The notes beneath the pieces are model-generated. The model saw only the letters and a program-made list of their open reading frames with translations, did no database searches and was not told where the DNA came from. Shown here in pieces: positions 1-10,410 of a DNA stretch of 34,010 bases. The DNA is from Planctomycetota bacterium (GTDB taxonomy: Bacteria > Planctomycetota > B15-G4 > JADJEK01). Numbering within the stretch: position 1 is the first letter of the stretch; the number at the start of each line of letters is the position of its first letter. Made by a program: the position numbers and the translations under genes. The stretch spans positions 1 through 34,010 of the forward strand of contig JACQZJ010000141.1 of assembly GCA_016213895.1 (NCBI GenBank), read 5' to 3'.

Positions 1-2
1 CG

Positions 3-113
3 CCGCGCGTGGGCGCGGCCACGGGCGCAACGGAAGCCGAGCCCGCGGCGCAGGACGCGGATCCCGCCGAGCCCGAACCCGCGGCGCCAGGACAGGGCGC
101 GGGCGGGAAGTGA
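3..113 (+). CDS. C-terminal end of an unknown protein (5' truncated by window edge)
   Basis: Frame 3 is open from the window edge to a TGA at 111-113 and encodes about 36 residues rich in Ala, Pro, Glu and Gln (for example EAEPAAQDADPAEPEPAAP). Third codon positions are almost all G or C. Such Ala/Pro/Glu-rich tails are common at the ends of high-GC bacterial proteins. The other two frames also stay open this far, so the frame choice rests on composition and on the stop followed by non-coding-looking sequence. No function can be assigned. The gene would converge on the minus-strand protease gene ending at 211. Confidence 0.35.
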   Translation, partial: PRVGAATGATEAEPAAQDADPAEPEPAAPGQGAGGK

Positions 114-210
114 CCCCGTCTCCCGCCCCCGGGTCGCGCAGCGGGCACGCCGCCCCCGGCACGCTCCTCTCTTCCGCGCCTCCCCGGCCGACCAGACCAC
201 TTCGCCCCCA

Positions 211-1104
211 TCAACTCATCCCCGACTCGCTCTCCTCACCGCGACCAACAAGGCACACCGCCCGAGCCTCCCAGTGCACCAGGTACGCGACAGCGCCAGC
301 CACCCACAGCAGGCCTTTCGCCAAATACCAGAGCATCGGTCTCTCCGGGTCGAATAGCACCATCTGCGCCACAGATAGCAGGTTCGCCAGCCCGTGAGCC
401 AGCATCACCGCGATGATGCTCTGTCCCGTCCATTGGTAGAGGCGGTAGAGAATCACAGACATCGGCAGGATACCGGACCCAAGAGACAGCAGCGAATCCG
501 GAAGACTCAGGAAGGCCCACCTGCCAGACCACATCGCCATAGGGACCCAGGCGAAGTAATGCCACAACCACCAAAGACCCGCAACCAGCACACACGACAC
601 CAAGTCACCGAACTGGGTCTTCAGGCGTGGTTGCAGGAAAGCTCTCCATCCAATCTCCTCACCGAATGCGGGAACAATCAGCCCTATCCACGCAATAGTG
701 CTAATGCCGCTGACGGAGAATCTCCCAGATCCCCGAACTGGGTCCCCAAGAGCCACCCCTACCAAGACAGGCGCCAAGTAGTAGACGGGCATGGCTGCCA
801 ACACAACGGCCAGGACTCCCCAACTACTCGCCCGCCTGACAGGGCAGTGTAGCAGGATCTTCACCCCTGCTCTCCCATTCATCCGGCTGGCGACGATGAG
901 CGCGGCGCCACTCGGACCACAGCATGCTATCACGAAAAGAGCTTCTTGAGCTCCTTTGATCCACTGGATTGCATTCTCGGTGACTCCTCCCAGCGCAAGA
1001 TAGGGAAGCACAACCCAACAAGCGAAGGAGCATGCCGTGGTTATCGCGACGGCAAGAACATAGAACGCAACGATGCCGTGTCCTGCAGCTTCATCTCTTC
1101 CCAT
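211..1104 (-). CDS. CPBP family intramembrane metalloprotease (CAAX protease-like)
   Basis: A polytopic membrane protein of 297 residues. It has the CPBP/Abi signature: EEIGWR near residues 149-154, a WHYF histidine near 182, and an AHGLAN motif near 236-241. In this family these Glu and His residues form the intramembrane active site. Members cleave prenylated or other membrane substrates, or serve in bacteriocin self-immunity; the substrate here is unknown. I chose the ATG at 1104 because GGAGG lies 5 bases upstream; the frame stays open further but the added N-terminus (Arg-rich, no RBS) looks non-coding. The gene has more A/T at third codon positions than its neighbours, suggesting acquisition. 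Family assignment is firm; role is open. Confidence 0.85.
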   Translation of the reverse strand: MGRDEAAGHGIVAFYVLAVAITTACSFACWVVLPYLALGGVTENAIQWIKGAQEALFVIACCGPSGAALIVASRMNGRAGVKILLHCPVRRASSWGVLAVVLAAMPVYYLAPVLVGVALGDPVRGSGRFSVSGISTIAWIGLIVPAFGEEIGWRAFLQPRLKTQFGDLVSCVLVAGLWWLWHYFAWVPMAMWSGRWAFLSLPDSLLSLGSGILPMSVILYRLYQWTGQSIIAVMLAHGLANLLSVAQMVLFDPERPMLWYLAKGLLWVAGAVAYLVHWEARAVCLVGRGEESESGMS

Positions 1105-1486
1105 ACACCCTCCGAATAGCCTCTCGTAAGCAGCGGTTCCCTCGTCGCTCCTGGTCATGATTGGCGAAGGTCCTGCCGCGCGCGACATGACCGGATGGCT
1201 TTGGCGCCATGCACACCCCCACCGCGCACACCTCCTCGTCAACCTCGGTCGGCGAGCCTGCGAATGACCGCGATGCACAAATGACCCCAGCCGGCCGCCC
1301 AGGAGCATCTGATCGCGATTGCGCTGGATCCTTCACACGGCGGCATGGATCCGCAGGAGTTCATCCGAGGGATCGCCGGGGTCCTCGTGCAGAAGCAGAC
1401 GGCCGGGCCGTGGCCAAGGAAGGCCGCGGGGAGGCGGACGCGCGCCGGCTCGCTGTCGTACGGAACGTCATGCGGCCGAACCCTAG
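1105..1486. other. Intergenic stretch without a convincing gene
   Basis: About 380 bases between the start of the protease gene and the end of the M28 peptidase gene. It should hold the protease promoter, but I see no clear -10/-35 pair. A frame on the + strand is open from 1285 to about 1520 without a start codon near its beginning; its middle part reads like protein (DPSHGGMDPQEFIRGIAG), so a gene remnant is possible. I do not recognise it. Confidence 0.4.
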
Positions 1487-3010
1487 TCACGGCTCCCGAT
1501 CCGCGATGTAGAAGGCCGTGAGGAAAGCCAGCCGCGCGACGTCCGCCAGCATGTCCGGGTTGATGCGGTAGATCGTATCGCCGGGCTGGTGGTAGTGGAG
1601 GTGCGGGCCGTTCGCCCAGAAGGCGATGCACGGCGCGCCGAAGAAGTAGAAGGGCGCGTAGTCGCTGCTGCGCACTCCCGGCGGGCCTTCGAACTCGCTG
1701 CACTGGCGCACCGCGCCCACGGCCGCGTCCGCCCGCTCGACCGCCTCCCGCAGCTCAGGAAAGCCGGGCCGGAGCACCGCGCCCACGCCGTCCCCCTCGC
1801 CTTCCATGTCCAGGTTGATCATGGCGGCGAGGCGCTCCACGCACGGCGGCAGGTGGTCGACGAATTGCCGCGAGCCCATGAGCCCGCGCTCCTCGCCGCC
1901 GAACAGCACGAAGACGAGCGAGCGGCGCGGGCGCCGCTCCAGGGCAGAGGCGGCACGCGCTGCCTGCAGCACGCAGGCGCTGCCGCTGGCGTTGTCGTCC
2001 GCTCCCGCGAAGAGCAGGCCGAGGTGGCGGCCGCAGTGGTCGAGGTGCGCGCCGACGATGACGCATTCGCCGCGGAGCGCCGCGTCCGCTCCCGGCACCC
2101 ACCCGATCACGTTGTGCGCCACGGCGTCCGGGAAGTGCTCGGCCTGCACCTTCAGGCGCGCACGCGCGCCCGTGGCGAAGGAGCGCGGCTGGCGCGTCTC
2201 GCTCAGCACGGCACGCAGGTCGCGCGCGCGGTTTCCTCCCGCGGCCAGCAGCCGATCGGCCTCAGCCTCGCTGATCATGGCCGGCAGGAAGCCCGGCACC
2301 AGGTCGCCGTTCGGGTTCGCGCTCACCTCCGGGTAGATGTACAGCAGACCGACCGCACCCTTCTCCTGAGCGGTGCGCATGCGCGTGCGATGCTGGTCGT
2401 GCTCCTCGAAGGCGCGGTTCGCAACGTCCGGCGTGCCGCGAAAGCAGGCCACGAAGCGGCCGCGCACGTCCACGCCCTGGTAGTCGTCGTAGCCGAGGTC
2501 AGGCGCCGAGATTCCCCAGCCCGCGAAGACCACCTCCCCCTCCGCCTCGCCGCTGTCGCTGAAGAGGAGCGGCAGGAAGTCCTTGCCCGGCTCGAGGACG
2601 ATCTGCTCGTGGGCGCCCGGGCCGCCTTCGGGCGCGGGGACCTCGAGCGTCAAGGAACCCTCGTGCACGAGCGTGTAGGGCGACGGATACGCCTGCAGGA
2701 AGCCACCGGCGTCGCCCGCGGGCTCGAGACCCCATTCCGCGAAGCAGGAGGCCGCCCATTCGCACAGCTGGCGGTACTCCGGAGTCCCCGGGTACCGGCC
2801 CGCGTAGCGCGGCAGCGCCAGCCACTTGCAGGTGTTGTAGGCGTCCGCGGGCCGGATCAGCCCGCAGGCGCGGCCGAGGTCGGGTCCCAGGTTCTTGGGA
2901 GCAGTCTCGCGCGCCAGCTCGCGCTCGAGGAAGGGCGCGCGCTGCGCCTGCAGGGCGCAGGAGAAGCACAGAAGAGGCGCGGCGAGCAGCAGCGCGGTAT
3001 CAGCCTTCAT
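1487..3010 (-). CDS. Secreted M28 family zinc aminopeptidase with PA-like insert
   Basis: A 507-residue exported peptidase. Residues 1-23 form a signal peptide ([14 protein letters not shown]... ending ALQAQ). Residues about 115-280 resemble a protease-associated (PA) domain, and residues about 295-500 form the M28 catalytic domain. The co-catalytic zinc ligands are visible: H322 (VGAHLDH), D338 (AGADDNASG), E373/E374 (FGGEERG), D401 (INLDMEG) and H474 (HYHQPGD). M28 enzymes remove N-terminal residues from peptides in the periplasm or outside the cell. The ATG at 3010 is preceded by GGAGG at 8 bases and starts the signal peptide; the longer frame would bury it. The start overlaps the end of the ferredoxin gene by 11 bases, so the two are probably translationally coupled at the tail of the respiratory cluster. 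Confidence 0.92.
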   Translation of the reverse strand: MKADTALLLAAPLLCFSCALQAQRAPFLERELARETAPKNLGPDLGRACGLIRPADAYNTCKWLALPRYAGRYPGTPEYRQLCEWAASCFAEWGLEPAGDAGGFLQAYPSPYTLVHEGSLTLEVPAPEGGPGAHEQIVLEPGKDFLPLLFSDSGEAEGEVVFAGWGISAPDLGYDDYQGVDVRGRFVACFRGTPDVANRAFEEHDQHRTRMRTAQEKGAVGLLYIYPEVSANPNGDLVPGFLPAMISEAEADRLLAAGGNRARDLRAVLSETRQPRSFATGARARLKVQAEHFPDAVAHNVIGWVPGADAALRGECVIVGAHLDHCGRHLGLLFAGADDNASGSACVLQAARAASALERRPRRSLVFVLFGGEERGLMGSRQFVDHLPPCVERLAAMINLDMEGEGDGVGAVLRPGFPELREAVERADAAVGAVRQCSEFEGPPGVRSSDYAPFYFFGAPCIAFWANGPHLHYHQPGDTIYRINPDMLADVARLAFLTAFYIADREP

Positions 3011-3404
3011 GTGCCGCCGCCTCCGGCGTGCCAGGTCGCGCGATGGCCAGGTCCTCCACGATCCGCCCGCCCAGGAGGTGTTCGTCGATGATGCGGTCCA
3101 GTCCTTTGCGCGTGCACCGGCCGTACCACACTCCCTCGGGATAGACCACGGCGATGGGCCCATCCGCGCAGACTCCCAGGCAGTCGCACCTGCTCACGAG
3201 CACCTGGCCGCCGCCAGGCAGGTCAATCCGCTTCACGCGGCGCTTCAGGTGCTCCCAGGACTTCGCCAGCTTCTTCGCGCCTGCGCACCGTGCGCGCTTG
3301 CGATCGCCGCACAGCAGCACGTGGTGCCGCGCCGCCGCATTGCCGCGCCGGCAGGCGCTGCCCCCGCTCTTCGCCCGCGACCCAGGCTTGCCTTCCACGT
3401 TCAT
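3000..3404 (-). CDS. [2Fe-2S] thioredoxin-like ferredoxin domain protein
   Basis: A 134-residue protein with a basic, low-complexity first 25 residues followed by a thioredoxin-like [2Fe-2S] ferredoxin domain. Cysteines in [12 protein letters not shown] and SRCDCLGVC match the two cluster-binding loops of this fold, which is related to NuoE and to stand-alone (2Fe-2S) ferredoxins. The GVWYG segment after the second loop is also typical. The spacing between the first two cysteines is longer than usual, and one extra cysteine precedes the CLGVC pair, so exact ligands are uncertain. The ATG at 3404 has GAGG 5 bases upstream and lies 7 bases after the NTF2-like gene. The protein is probably a soluble electron carrier, but its partner is not shown by the sequence. 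Confidence 0.85.
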   Translation of the reverse strand: MNVEGKPGSRAKSGGSACRRGNAAARHHVLLCGDRKRARCAGAKKLAKSWEHLKRRVKRIDLPGGGQVLVSRCDCLGVCADGPIAVVYPEGVWYGRCTRKGLDRIIDEHLLGGRIVEDLAIARPGTPEAAAHEG

Positions 3405-3411
3405 GTGAACC

Positions 3412-3825
3412 TCACTTCTCGTTCTGCTCCGCGGCGCGCTCGCCCGCCGCCGGCCAGGTCAGGGAGAGCGCCTCCGTGTCCAGGTAGTCTTGGATCTGCG
3501 CGATCCGGCCCTCCCGGAAGAGGAACACGGTCACCCCGCGGTTCCGATACTCCGCGCCCGCGCGCGTGACTCCCGCGTTGGTCCACTGCACGACTCCGCG
3601 GTCGCCGGCGACGCCGGCCCAGTGCACCTGGAACTTGAGCCCGTTGCGGAAGAGCCGCTGGTTCTGGCGCATGAAGACCGTCACCGCGCGCCGGCCCGTG
3701 AACGTGCCGCCGAAGCGGCGGCCGGGAAACTCCAGGACGACGTCCTCGTTGAGCCGCGCCGAGACGCGCTCGAAGTCGCCGGCGCCGAGCGCGTCGAAGA
3801 AGTCATGAAGGTCCGCCGTGTCCAT
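3412..3825 (-). CDS. NTF2-like / SnoaL-like protein
   Basis: A 137-residue protein with the NTF2-like fold pattern: an N-terminal helix ([21 protein letters not shown]), then [19 protein letters not shown], and strand-rich segments ending in [17 protein letters not shown]. This fits SnoaL-like/DUF4440-like small proteins of 120-150 residues, which act as ligand-binding proteins or small-molecule enzymes; no activity can be inferred. The start is ambiguous: ATG at 3825 or the in-frame ATG at 3840 five codons upstream, neither with a strong ribosome binding site. It follows ctaB by about 60 bases and runs 7 bases into the ferredoxin gene. Confidence 0.75.
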   Translation of the reverse strand: MDTADLHDFFDALGAGDFERVSARLNEDVVLEFPGRRFGGTFTGRRAVTVFMRQNQRLFRNGLKFQVHWAGVAGDRGVVQWTNAGVTRAGAEYRNRGVTVFLFREGRIAQIQDYLDTEALSLTWPAAGERAAEQNEK

Positions 3826-3886
3826 GCCGCAATCTACCATACCCGCGCCGCGGCCCGGCCGCTCGCTCGCGGCGGCCCCGGACGCG

Positions 3887-4741
3887 TCACCAGAGCGAGC
3901 TCCCGGAAAGGAAGAGCGCCACGAGCAATGCATAGGCGTTGACGCGCACGAAGGCATGAAGGCACGCGTTCGCCGCGAAGTTCTCCCTGAGGAAGGGGAA
4001 CGCCCTGAAGAACAGCCAGGCCGAGGCCGCGAGGATCCCCACGTTCCAGGGCAGGTGGACCTTGCCGGTGACCGCCAGCAGTGGTCCGGTCAAGGCGAGC
4101 GCGACGATCCACATGCACGTGATGCGCCCCACCTGGGCGCGCGACAGAATCCGTGTCAACGAGGGCAGCCCGGCGCGCTCGTAGTCCGCGCCGTGGAGCA
4201 GCAGCAGGAGCCAGAAGTGCGGGATCTGCCAGATGAAGAAGAAGAAGGCCACGTCCAGGATGGCGCGGTCGGAAAGCAGGCCGCCGCCCGCGGCCCAGCC
4301 GATGAGCGGCGGCAGCGCGCCGACCAGTGCGCCGGGCACCACCGCGAGCGCGGTGAAGCGCTTGAGCAAGGCGTAGACGCCATTGTACCAGAGCACGGCG
4401 AGAGCGGCGAGGCCGAGGATGGTGAGGGTGTGGGCCTCGATGAAGGACAACACGGAGAAGGCCGCGCCCATGAAGAGCACGGCGATGAACAGCGCCCAAT
4501 CCGCGCCGATGCGCCCCGCGGGGATGGGACGCCGCGCAGTGCGCTGCATGAGCCGATCGACGCGCGCGTCCTGCACCTGGTTCAGCGCCGCAGAGCCGCA
4601 GGCGAGAAGGAAGACCCCGGCCATGGGCAGGAGCAGGCCCCAGGTGAACGCTCTCGTGAACAGCAGGTGGCCGGCCGCCACCGAGAGCGTCACGGCGATC
4701 GTGATCCGCACCTTGGTCAGGTCGAGAATGGCCGCCAGCAC
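3887..4741 (-). CDS. ctaB: Protoheme IX farnesyltransferase (heme O synthase)
   Basis: A 284-residue UbiA-family prenyltransferase that adds a farnesyl group to heme b to make heme O for heme-copper oxidases. It is an integral membrane protein with about nine hydrophobic segments. The family motif NQVQDARVDRLMQRT (near residues 54-68) supplies the Asp residues that bind Mg-diphosphate, and RRPIPAGRI follows directly, as in CtaB/CyoE. The second Asp-rich loop is represented by the ADYERAGLPSL region. The start is a GTG at 4741 with AGGAG about 11 bases upstream, 54 bases after the corrected end of ctaC. No ctaA (heme A synthase) is present in the window, so conversion to heme A would need a gene elsewhere. 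Confidence 0.93.
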   Translation of the reverse strand: MLAAILDLTKVRITIAVTLSVAAGHLLFTRAFTWGLLLPMAGVFLLACGSAALNQVQDARVDRLMQRTARRPIPAGRIGADWALFIAVLFMGAAFSVLSFIEAHTLTILGLAALAVLWYNGVYALLKRFTALAVVPGALVGALPPLIGWAAGGGLLSDRAILDVAFFFFIWQIPHFWLLLLLHGADYERAGLPSLTRILSRAQVGRITCMWIVALALTGPLLAVTGKVHLPWNVGILAASAWLFFRAFPFLRENFAANACLHAFVRVNAYALLVALFLSGSSLW

Positions 4742-4795
4742 CGTTGCTTCCGCTCCTTGCCGCGGCCGCTCCGTGCCGCCGCGGCGTGACTCTGT

Positions 4796-5802
4796 CTATC
4801 CGCCCACGCGACCGCCGTTGGCCGGGCTGTTTGCGCCGCCGGCGTCCTGGACGTACGCCCTCTTCGCCTGTTCAATGGGAATGGTCCGTCGCGGCTCCTG
4901 CTTCTCGCCCAGACGGAAGTCCAGGTTGAGCTGCTCGACCTCCGCGGCCGTGGCTTGCGGCCGGTCGCCTCCCTTGTAGAACGCCGCCACGTGATGCGCC
5001 AGCGCGAACTGCGCTTCCAGCCCTCGAGCTTGGTGAAGTCGCGCGCGTTCTCGACCAGACCGCCGAGCCCCTCGGGGCCGTGGCACGACACGCAGAACGT
5101 CTTGAAGAGCGCCGCGCCGTCCCGCTCCTTGATCTCCGCGGAATCCGGGTCCATGGCCTGAGCCATGACCACGGGCTTGTTGCGGTCCGAGACCTTCCTC
5201 CCCAGCCACGCCAGGTACTGCTCCGGCGAGAGCACGACCAGCTCGGTGATCATGCGCGAGTGGTCCTTGCCGCAGTACTCGGCGCAGAAGATGTGATACC
5301 TCCCCTCCTGCTCCGGCTGGAACCAGAGGTAGCTCTTCTTGCCGGGAACGCAGTCTTCCTTCACGCGGAAGGCCGGCAGATAGAGGCTGTGCACCACGTC
5401 GTCCGCGGGGGCGGTCATCTCCAGCTTGATCGGCCTGCCCACGGGCGCATACAGCCGGTCGGAGGTGATCCCCTGCTCCGGGTAGATGAAGGTCCAGAAC
5501 CAGCGCTGCCCCACGACCTCGACGACCTGCGCGTCCTCCGGCACGGCGCGCATGAGCTTGAAGCCTTCGTAGCCCTTGAAGAACATGAACAGCACGATCA
5601 GCGTGGGGACCACGATCCAGGTGACCTCGAGGGGAAGGCTTCCCTCGATCTGCACCGCCTCCGGGCGGCGCGCCCGCCGGTATCTGATCACGAAGAGCAC
5701 CATCACCGCGGTGATGCCGATCAGCAGGACGACGCAGATGCCGCCGATCCAGTAGAAGGCCGCGTCCACCTGTCTCGCGATTTCAGAAGCGCCGGAGTAC
5801 AT
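4796..5802 (-). CDS. ctaC: caa3 cytochrome c oxidase subunit II, frameshifted in the cytochrome c domain
   Basis: Two transmembrane helices (about residues 15-40 and 58-78) precede a CuA cupredoxin domain. Visible CuA ligands are H138 (VVHSLYLP), C173, E175, C177, H181 and M184 (FCAEYCGKDHSRM). A fused cytochrome c domain begins with CVSCH at 237-241. At about 5013, after the residues LEGWK, the frame breaks: the original frame runs on as Arg/Ser-rich nonsense to 4717, overlapping ctaB. The next frame instead reads FALAHHVAAFYKGGDRP and continues for about 70 plausible residues to a stop at 4796. Compared with ActE, some 25-30 residues, including the Met heme ligand, are missing at the break. 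This could be a real mutation, or a sequencing or assembly fault. Coordinates cover the joined gene. Confidence 0.8.
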
Positions 5803-5811
5803 GGCTCACGC

Positions 5812-6102
5812 TCACCGGTTCGCGTAGTCCACGAACGTCAATCCAATGTAGATGCCGTAGGTCGCCAGGAGCACGAGGATCATCACCGCGAAGATCGGCT
5901 TCTCGAAGCGCACGTGCATGAAGTAGAGCACGACCAGCCCGGCCTTGGCCGTGGCGATGAGCAGGGCCGCGAAGATGGCCAGGTGCTGCAGGTCGGTGTA
6001 CTTTGCGCTCACCGTGATTCCGGTCAGGCTGAGCAGCGCCACCCAGACCCAGACGTACAGCGAATCGGGGACAACGTGGCGTTCTTCCGTGCGGCTGTTC
6101 AT
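5812..6102 (-). CDS. ctaF: caa3-type cytochrome c oxidase subunit IV
   Basis: A 96-residue protein with three hydrophobic helices (about residues 15-33, 40-62 and 70-90). The second helix carries ATAKAGLVVLYFMHVRFE, the recognisable core of prokaryotic COX4/CtaF small subunits. Its position between the subunit III and II genes, with gaps of 7 and 9 bases, supports the call. The ATG at 6102 lacks a strong ribosome binding site, so translation is probably coupled to ctaE. The subunit is an accessory part of the oxidase with no redox centre. Confidence 0.9.
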   Translation of the reverse strand: MNSRTEERHVVPDSLYVWVWVALLSLTGITVSAKYTDLQHLAIFAALLIATAKAGLVVLYFMHVRFEKPIFAVMILVLLATYGIYIGLTFVDYANR

Positions 6103-6109
6103 GGCGCCA

Positions 6110-6761
6110 TCAGCTGATCAAGTAGAAGAGCGGGAAGAGGTAGATCCACACCAGGTCCACCAGGTGCCAGTAGAGGCCGGCGTTCTCCAGGAACACGCAG
6201 CGCTCCGGGTTGACCGCTCCCGTGCGCGCCCTGCTCGCGCCCCAGAGGATCAGCGGAATGCCCACCAGCACGTGCAGGGCATGCAGCCCGGTCATGGTGA
6301 AGTACAGTCCGAAGAAGATGATCTCTCCCTTGGTCTGCTCGAGGAGGAAGCCGGCGCCCGGATACACGCCGTGCGTGAATTTGCCGGCCCACTCGAAGGC
6401 CTTGATCGCCAGGAAAGCGCCGGCGCAGCCCACGGTGGCGAACAGCAGGCGCAGCGCCCGCACCTGGCGCGCGCGCCGCAGCGCCGCGATGGCGAGCGCC
6501 ATCGTCAGGCTGCTGGTCAGGAGGATGGCCGTGTTCACCGCGCCCACCGGGATGCTGAGCCGGGCGGAGCCCTGGCGGAACTGCCAGGTGAAGCCGTGCA
6601 GGTAGACGCCGTAGACGATGAAGAGCGCGCCGAAGAGCAGCACCTCGGTGAAGAGGAACAGCCACATGCCCATCTTCGCGGCCATCGGGTCGTAGCCGCC
6701 GGCGTGCGCCCCGCCCTCGGCGCCACCCGCGCCCGCCGCGCTCGTCCTGGCGGCGCCGGCG

Positions 6762-6769
<8 letters not shown>
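6110..6769 (-). CDS. ctaE: Cytochrome c oxidase subunit III
   Basis: A 219-residue membrane protein of the heme-copper oxidase subunit III family, in the short five-helix form common with caa3 oxidases. Recognisable segments are [19 protein letters not shown] near the N-terminus, an AFEW segment, and [18 protein letters not shown] followed by [19 protein letters not shown] at the C-terminus, where the Glu and His residues are typical. The start is a GTG at 6769, with GGGAG 7 bases upstream, overlapping the end of ctaD by 8 bases. The first 25 residues are Ala/Gly-rich. The subunit has no metal centre and stabilises subunit I. Confidence 0.93.
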
Positions 6770-8371
<1,602 letters not shown>

Positions 8372-8372
<1 letters not shown>

Positions 8373-9178
8373 CACGTCGCCTCCCGCCCGGCGGCCGGGC
8401 TCTTCCTGCGCAGGAGCAGGACTGCAAGGAACACTGCCACGATGAACAGCGTCACCGCGAGCACGATGCGGTTGACCTTGAAGACGTAGGTCTTCGCGTC
8501 CGAGTCGAAGGAGTAGCACAGGCGCTGCAGCTTCAGCATGAGGCGGCGCGGCGTGCCCGCGGCCGCGTCGATGAGCGCCATCTTCACGTCCGCCGGAAGC
8601 AAAGTCAGGCCGGGCAGGTAGCGCACGATCTTCCCCGCGGGCGAGAGGAAGATCACCGTTCCGGCGTGCACGAAGTCCTGCTTCTCGCGGCGGAAACGGA
8701 AGCCGGCCGCGTCGGTCAGCCGGCTGATGTTCTCCTCGCCGCCGGTGAGGAAACGCCAGCTCTCGGGCGGAATGCGCCGCTCCATGGAAGCCAGCAGGTT
8801 CGCCTTGCCGGTCTTCGCCAGCTCCGGCGTGTCGCTCGTGTCGAAGCTCACCGTGATCAGGTCGAAGTCAATGCCCGGCTCCACGTCCAGCTTGTCCACC
8901 GTGGCCGCCACCTCGCGCAAGAGCGGGCTGCAGATGTTCGGGCAGCGCAGGTAGACGAGCATGAGGATCGTGGGGCGCGTTATCAGAGACCCGAGCGAGA
9001 CGGTCTTGCCCTCCTCGTCCAGGAACGTGACATCGAGCGGCACCGACTCGCCGAGCTTCTCCTCGATGCCCGGCCTCTCGGCCTGCGCGTAGTCGGTCTT
9101 CGCGGAGTCCTGCGCGCTCGCGATCGCGGCCGACGCGAAGACAAGCAGCGCGGCCCGCAGTTCCTTGCACACGGCCAT
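8372..9178 (-). CDS. sco: SCO1/SenC copper chaperone for the CuA site
   Basis: A 268-residue protein with an N-terminal signal sequence (residues 1-22, cleaved near IASAQ), a thioredoxin-like SCO domain (about 35-205) and a C-terminal membrane helix (about 236-256) ending in Arg/Lys. The copper ligands of the family are present: a CxxxC pair in RCPNICS (C79, C83) and H171 in DFVHAG. The segment before the C-terminal helix (LMLKLQRLCYSFD) resembles that of SCO proteins in other act/caa3 clusters. It delivers copper to CuA of CtaC. The ATG at 9178 follows GAGGAG by 7 bases and lies 11 bases after actF; it shares its last base with ctaD. Confidence 0.93.
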
Positions 9179-9189
9179 TGCCCGGCTCC

Positions 9190-10410
9190 TCACAGATGAA
9201 AGGCGCACGACTTGCTCAAGAAAGGATCGCCCACCGCCATCGGCCGATGCTTCCCCAGGAAGCGCGCGACATGCAGCAGAAGCGCGCCCGCCAGAAAGAG
9301 CGGCGGTCCCAGCTCCTGCCAGCCCAGGCGCGGGCCATCCTCGTGCAGCTGCGGCATGATCAGCCAGTAGAGGTCCAGCAGCTCGCCGGCCAGGACGATG
9401 AGCGCGGTCACGACCAGCCGCCGCGGCGACCTCTTCGCGTCGCGGCTGAGCAGCAAGAAGAAGGGCAGCGCGAAACGCAGCGCGACCAGGAGGAGCGCCA
9501 CGGCCAGCCAGGCGCCGCCGCGGCGCGCGAAGTAGACCGTCTCCTCGGGCAGGTTGCCGTACCAGACCAGCATGAACTGGCTGAAGGCGATGTAGGCCCA
9601 GAAGCAGGTGAAAGCGAACAGCAGACCGCCGAGGCTGTAGAGGTGATCGTCGCTGACGATTCCCTGGCCGAGGAGGCCGCGGGCGCGCAGCCAGAGCACG
9701 GCCAGGGTGATGGCCGCGAGCGCGGCCAGGGCCATCCCCGCAAAGACGTACACGCCGTACATCGTGCTGTACCAGTGCGGGTCCTGGCTCATGAGCCAAT
9801 CGAACGAGGCGAAGGTCACGGTCAGAGCGAAGAGGATCAGGAAGGGCGCCGCGACGCGGCGCATCCGCGCGGTGCGCGCCGCGCCGCCGCCCGCGTCCTG
9901 CTTCAGGGACTGGCGCACGAAGAAGGCGGCGAACCCGCCCCAGCAGGCGAAGAAGAACAGCGCGCGGACCACGAAGAACGGCACGTTCAGGTACGGGGCC
10001 TTGCCCTGGAGGACGTGGTCATCCCGCACCAGGTCCGCGTTCGACCAGGGAAACGGGGCGCAGTGATCCGTGAAGAGCAAGAGCAGCAGCACCGGCGCGA
10101 AGAGGACCCCGAGCAGTCCGGCGGGCGCCGCGAGCGCCTCGGCCACGCGGCGGATGACGACCGACCAGACGGCGCGCGTGACGTGCTGCAGGGCCACGAA
10201 GAAGAGGCTGCCGAGCACGATCGCCCAGGCGAAGGAGAAGCCCCAGAGATAGGCAAAGGAGAAGCGCTCGAGCCCGCCCTCGCTGAGGAGCGTCGTGGCG
10301 CACAGTACTGCCCCGCAGAGGATCAGCGCCAGGGACGCCCGCGCCAGGCCGGCGCTCCGCAGCGGAGCGAGCGCCAGCAGCTCCGCGCCGCCGTCTCCGC
10401 CGCCGCTCAT
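9190..10410 (-). CDS. actF: Alternative complex III subunit F (quinone-binding membrane subunit)
   Basis: A 406-residue polytopic membrane protein with about ten hydrophobic segments, an NrfD/PsrC relative homologous to ActC. Family-typical stretches are FASFDWLMSQDPHWYSTMYG, LGGLLFAFTCFWAYIAFSQF and LVWYGNLPEET. In ACIII this subunit holds part of the membrane arm; a quinol site has been proposed in ActC and ActF. The ATG at 10410 overlaps the actE stop in an ATGA arrangement; the longer upstream frame is the shadow of actE. Confidence 0.92.
   Translation of the reverse strand: MSGGGDGGAELLALAPLRSAGLARASLALILCGAVLCATTLLSEGGLERFSFAYLWGFSFAWAIVLGSLFFVALQHVTRAVWSVVIRRVAEALAAPAGLLGVLFAPVLLLLLFTDHCAPFPWSNADLVRDDHVLQGKAPYLNVPFFVVRALFFFACWGGFAAFFVRQSLKQDAGGGAARTARMRRVAAPFLILFALTVTFASFDWLMSQDPHWYSTMYGVYVFAGMALAALAAITLAVLWLRARGLLGQGIVSDDHLYSLGGLLFAFTCFWAYIAFSQFMLVWYGNLPEETVYFARRGGAWLAVALLLVALRFALPFFLLLSRDAKRSPRRLVVTALIVLAGELLDLYWLIMPQLHEDGPRLGWQELGPPLFLAGALLLHVARFLGKHRPMAVGDPFLSKSCAFHL

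Noticed and set aside
1589-3091. Long + strand open frame of 500 codons opposite the M28 peptidase
   Set aside because: It is antisense to a gene with clear catalytic motifs; the predicted protein is Arg/Ala/His-rich with no domain. Long antisense frames are expected at this GC content.
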